Position numbers and translations under genes: made by a program. A stretch of DNA of 60,000 nucleotides. It comes from Polytrichum commune (taxonomy: Eukaryota > Streptophyta > Polytrichopsida > Polytrichales > Polytrichaceae). This document shows, piece after piece, positions 58,788-60,000 of the stretch. Under the pieces are notes generated by a model. It worked only from the letters and a program-made list of their open reading frames with translations, was not told where the DNA came from and made no database searches. The stretch is from NCBI GenBank assembly GCA_950295325.1, contig OX485808.1:40074527-40134526 (forward strand), in the 5' to 3' direction. Position 1 is the stretch's first letter. Each line of letters begins with the position of its first letter.

Positions 58788-59764
58788 TGACCTTGCCTTC
58801 TTTGAAATTCTCCGATGCTAACCAAAAAGCTTGACACGTGAACTTGTGTGGATAATGTTTCATTTTTGTCCATCAACCTATTTTACCCTATAATCTTGTG
58901 TACAATATTAGGCAGCATGCTAGGTGAAAAATGCCACAAGGTACCTCCAAGCTCTATCTATGGAAGATAAGGTTTGAAAAATGCGAAAATCAACTAGAGG
59001 TTCCAACTCCTTCTTGGCATCATCCATAAACATATCCACAACAATGCAATTAGGCAAGCCATGTATTTGTAACACCACTAATGGGTCCTTCATGGTCCTT
59101 ACAAACTCACTAAGGATTTGGGTGCCTATGGGAGATTATCCAAATTGCTCCATCCCTACCACATGCGATAAAGACATGCATAAGAAACGTTGTGTGCATA
59201 CATAAACTTGTGCAATTTAGGACAAAGACTTACCCACTCAGAATGGACTTCATGGATTTGACTCACAAACCCAAAAAATTAGCATAGGTGCAAGGCAAGT
59301 TCCCATGGGAAAAATTAAGCTCTTAGAATGGGGTTAATGGATTTCAAGCGCGCACACACAAAACGAAACCAACTTAAGAAACAAAACTGAACATGCGTGC
59401 ACTCCAATAGAAAAAACCAAATGGGCTCTGAAACTGAGAAAATTTAATATGCGGTAGTCATATACAAGAGTTGGTGAGTGCTACCGATGTGCATGAATGC
59501 ACATCCACCTACTTGAACCCAAATCCATCTACATCATTTAAAATCAATCTCATTTCAAGTTCATCATACACAATCATGTAGAATTGATGGAGCTCCAGTT
59601 CTTGGAATCCACAACATTCCCAAGCGTTGTGTCATCATGAAGATTCAAGTGCAACACCCAAAAATGATCCGGGGTGGCCTCTGCATCAATTCCGTATTTG
59701 GTCGCAATAGGTTTAGGGTTGATATCACTTGTTTTGTACCTAAATTTACCTAATTCCAAGAGTT
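58788..59764. other. AT-rich intergenic, nothing recognised
   Basis: No supported gene or repeat. Confidence 0.5.
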
Positions 59765-59913
59765 TTGTGACAGCTTCATCTATTTGACCACCTGACAAGT
59801 CTTATGTCAAGTAGAGAGGAGATTTCATTGTTGGGAATCGAACCGCCAACCTCTTCCTTAAGATTTGGGTATCTCTCCACCATCATCCAGTAGTTTAGGG
59901 TCATCCTAGACCA
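59765..59913 (-). mobile_element. tRNA-derived SINE, family 1, second copy
   Basis: Reverse copy of 2834-3027. On the minus strand it reads GGATGATGGTGGAGAGATACC, then the B box GGTTCGATTCCC, then AAATCTCCTCTCTACTTGAC. The A-rich tail is absent, so the 3' end is truncated or lost. Confidence 0.75.
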
Positions 59914-60000
59914 GCGAAGAGGCGACCTTGGAGACATCATCAAGAGATAATAGAAGGATCGGCAAGGTGATCACAGCTACAAGAACGGTGATTAGCACTG

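Overview
The window looks like nuclear DNA of a land plant, probably a non-seed plant (bryophyte, lycophyte or fern), with low gene density. The evidence is a three-exon R2R3-MYB gene with the intron positions usual in plants, a plant-type tRNA-Gly(GCC), plant telomere repeats (AAACCCT), and many short plant-style transposable elements in AT-rich DNA. The exact lineage cannot be fixed by eye.

Layout. 1-27.9 kb is gene-poor: SINEs (one nested in a hAT-type MITE), PIF/Harbinger-type MITEs, a degraded tandem array of about 431 bp units, a tRNA-Gly gene with an apparent 11-nt intron, and a possible remnant of an unknown coding sequence near 18.4-18.8 kb. 28.0-30.0 kb (minus strand) holds the only recognisable intact host gene, a subgroup 9 (MIXTA-like) R2R3-MYB, with a GC-rich likely promoter up to about 31 kb. 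31-38.6 kb is AT-rich with more MITEs, including one whose ends are G/C runs and which has an 8-bp target duplication.

38.6-53.6 kb is the unusual part. A GC-rich minus-strand unit (45449 to 38662) has exons that all join in phase 0. They encode, in order, a ParB/sulfiredoxin-like domain, a region ending in a degenerate amino-methyltransferase-like motif, an acidic coiled-coil/Pro-rich region, an FCP1/NIF-like HAD phosphatase domain, and a Ser/Pro-rich then basic tail. A plus-strand unit (50464-53597) encodes a protein that I place in the RNase H/integrase-like DUF7869 family; it is interrupted by one in-frame stop and one apparent frameshift. The two units diverge. In and between them lie 29 copies of a 16-bp palindrome, ACGAACG-NN-CGTTCGT, usually extended to TTT...AAA, and I saw no copy elsewhere in the window. 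Copies sit in the introns of the minus-strand gene (usually two per short intron), twice inside an exon, in a cluster upstream, and at the borders of a 175-bp tandem array upstream of the plus-strand gene. My working idea is a large, partly decayed mobile element or domesticated locus that carries its own dispersed binding or processing sites. This is inference: no terminal repeats of the whole unit were found.

53.6-60 kb is again AT-rich, with foldback repeats, a frameshifted PIF/Harbinger transposase pseudogene (57.7-58.8 kb) and a second copy of the first SINE at the right edge.
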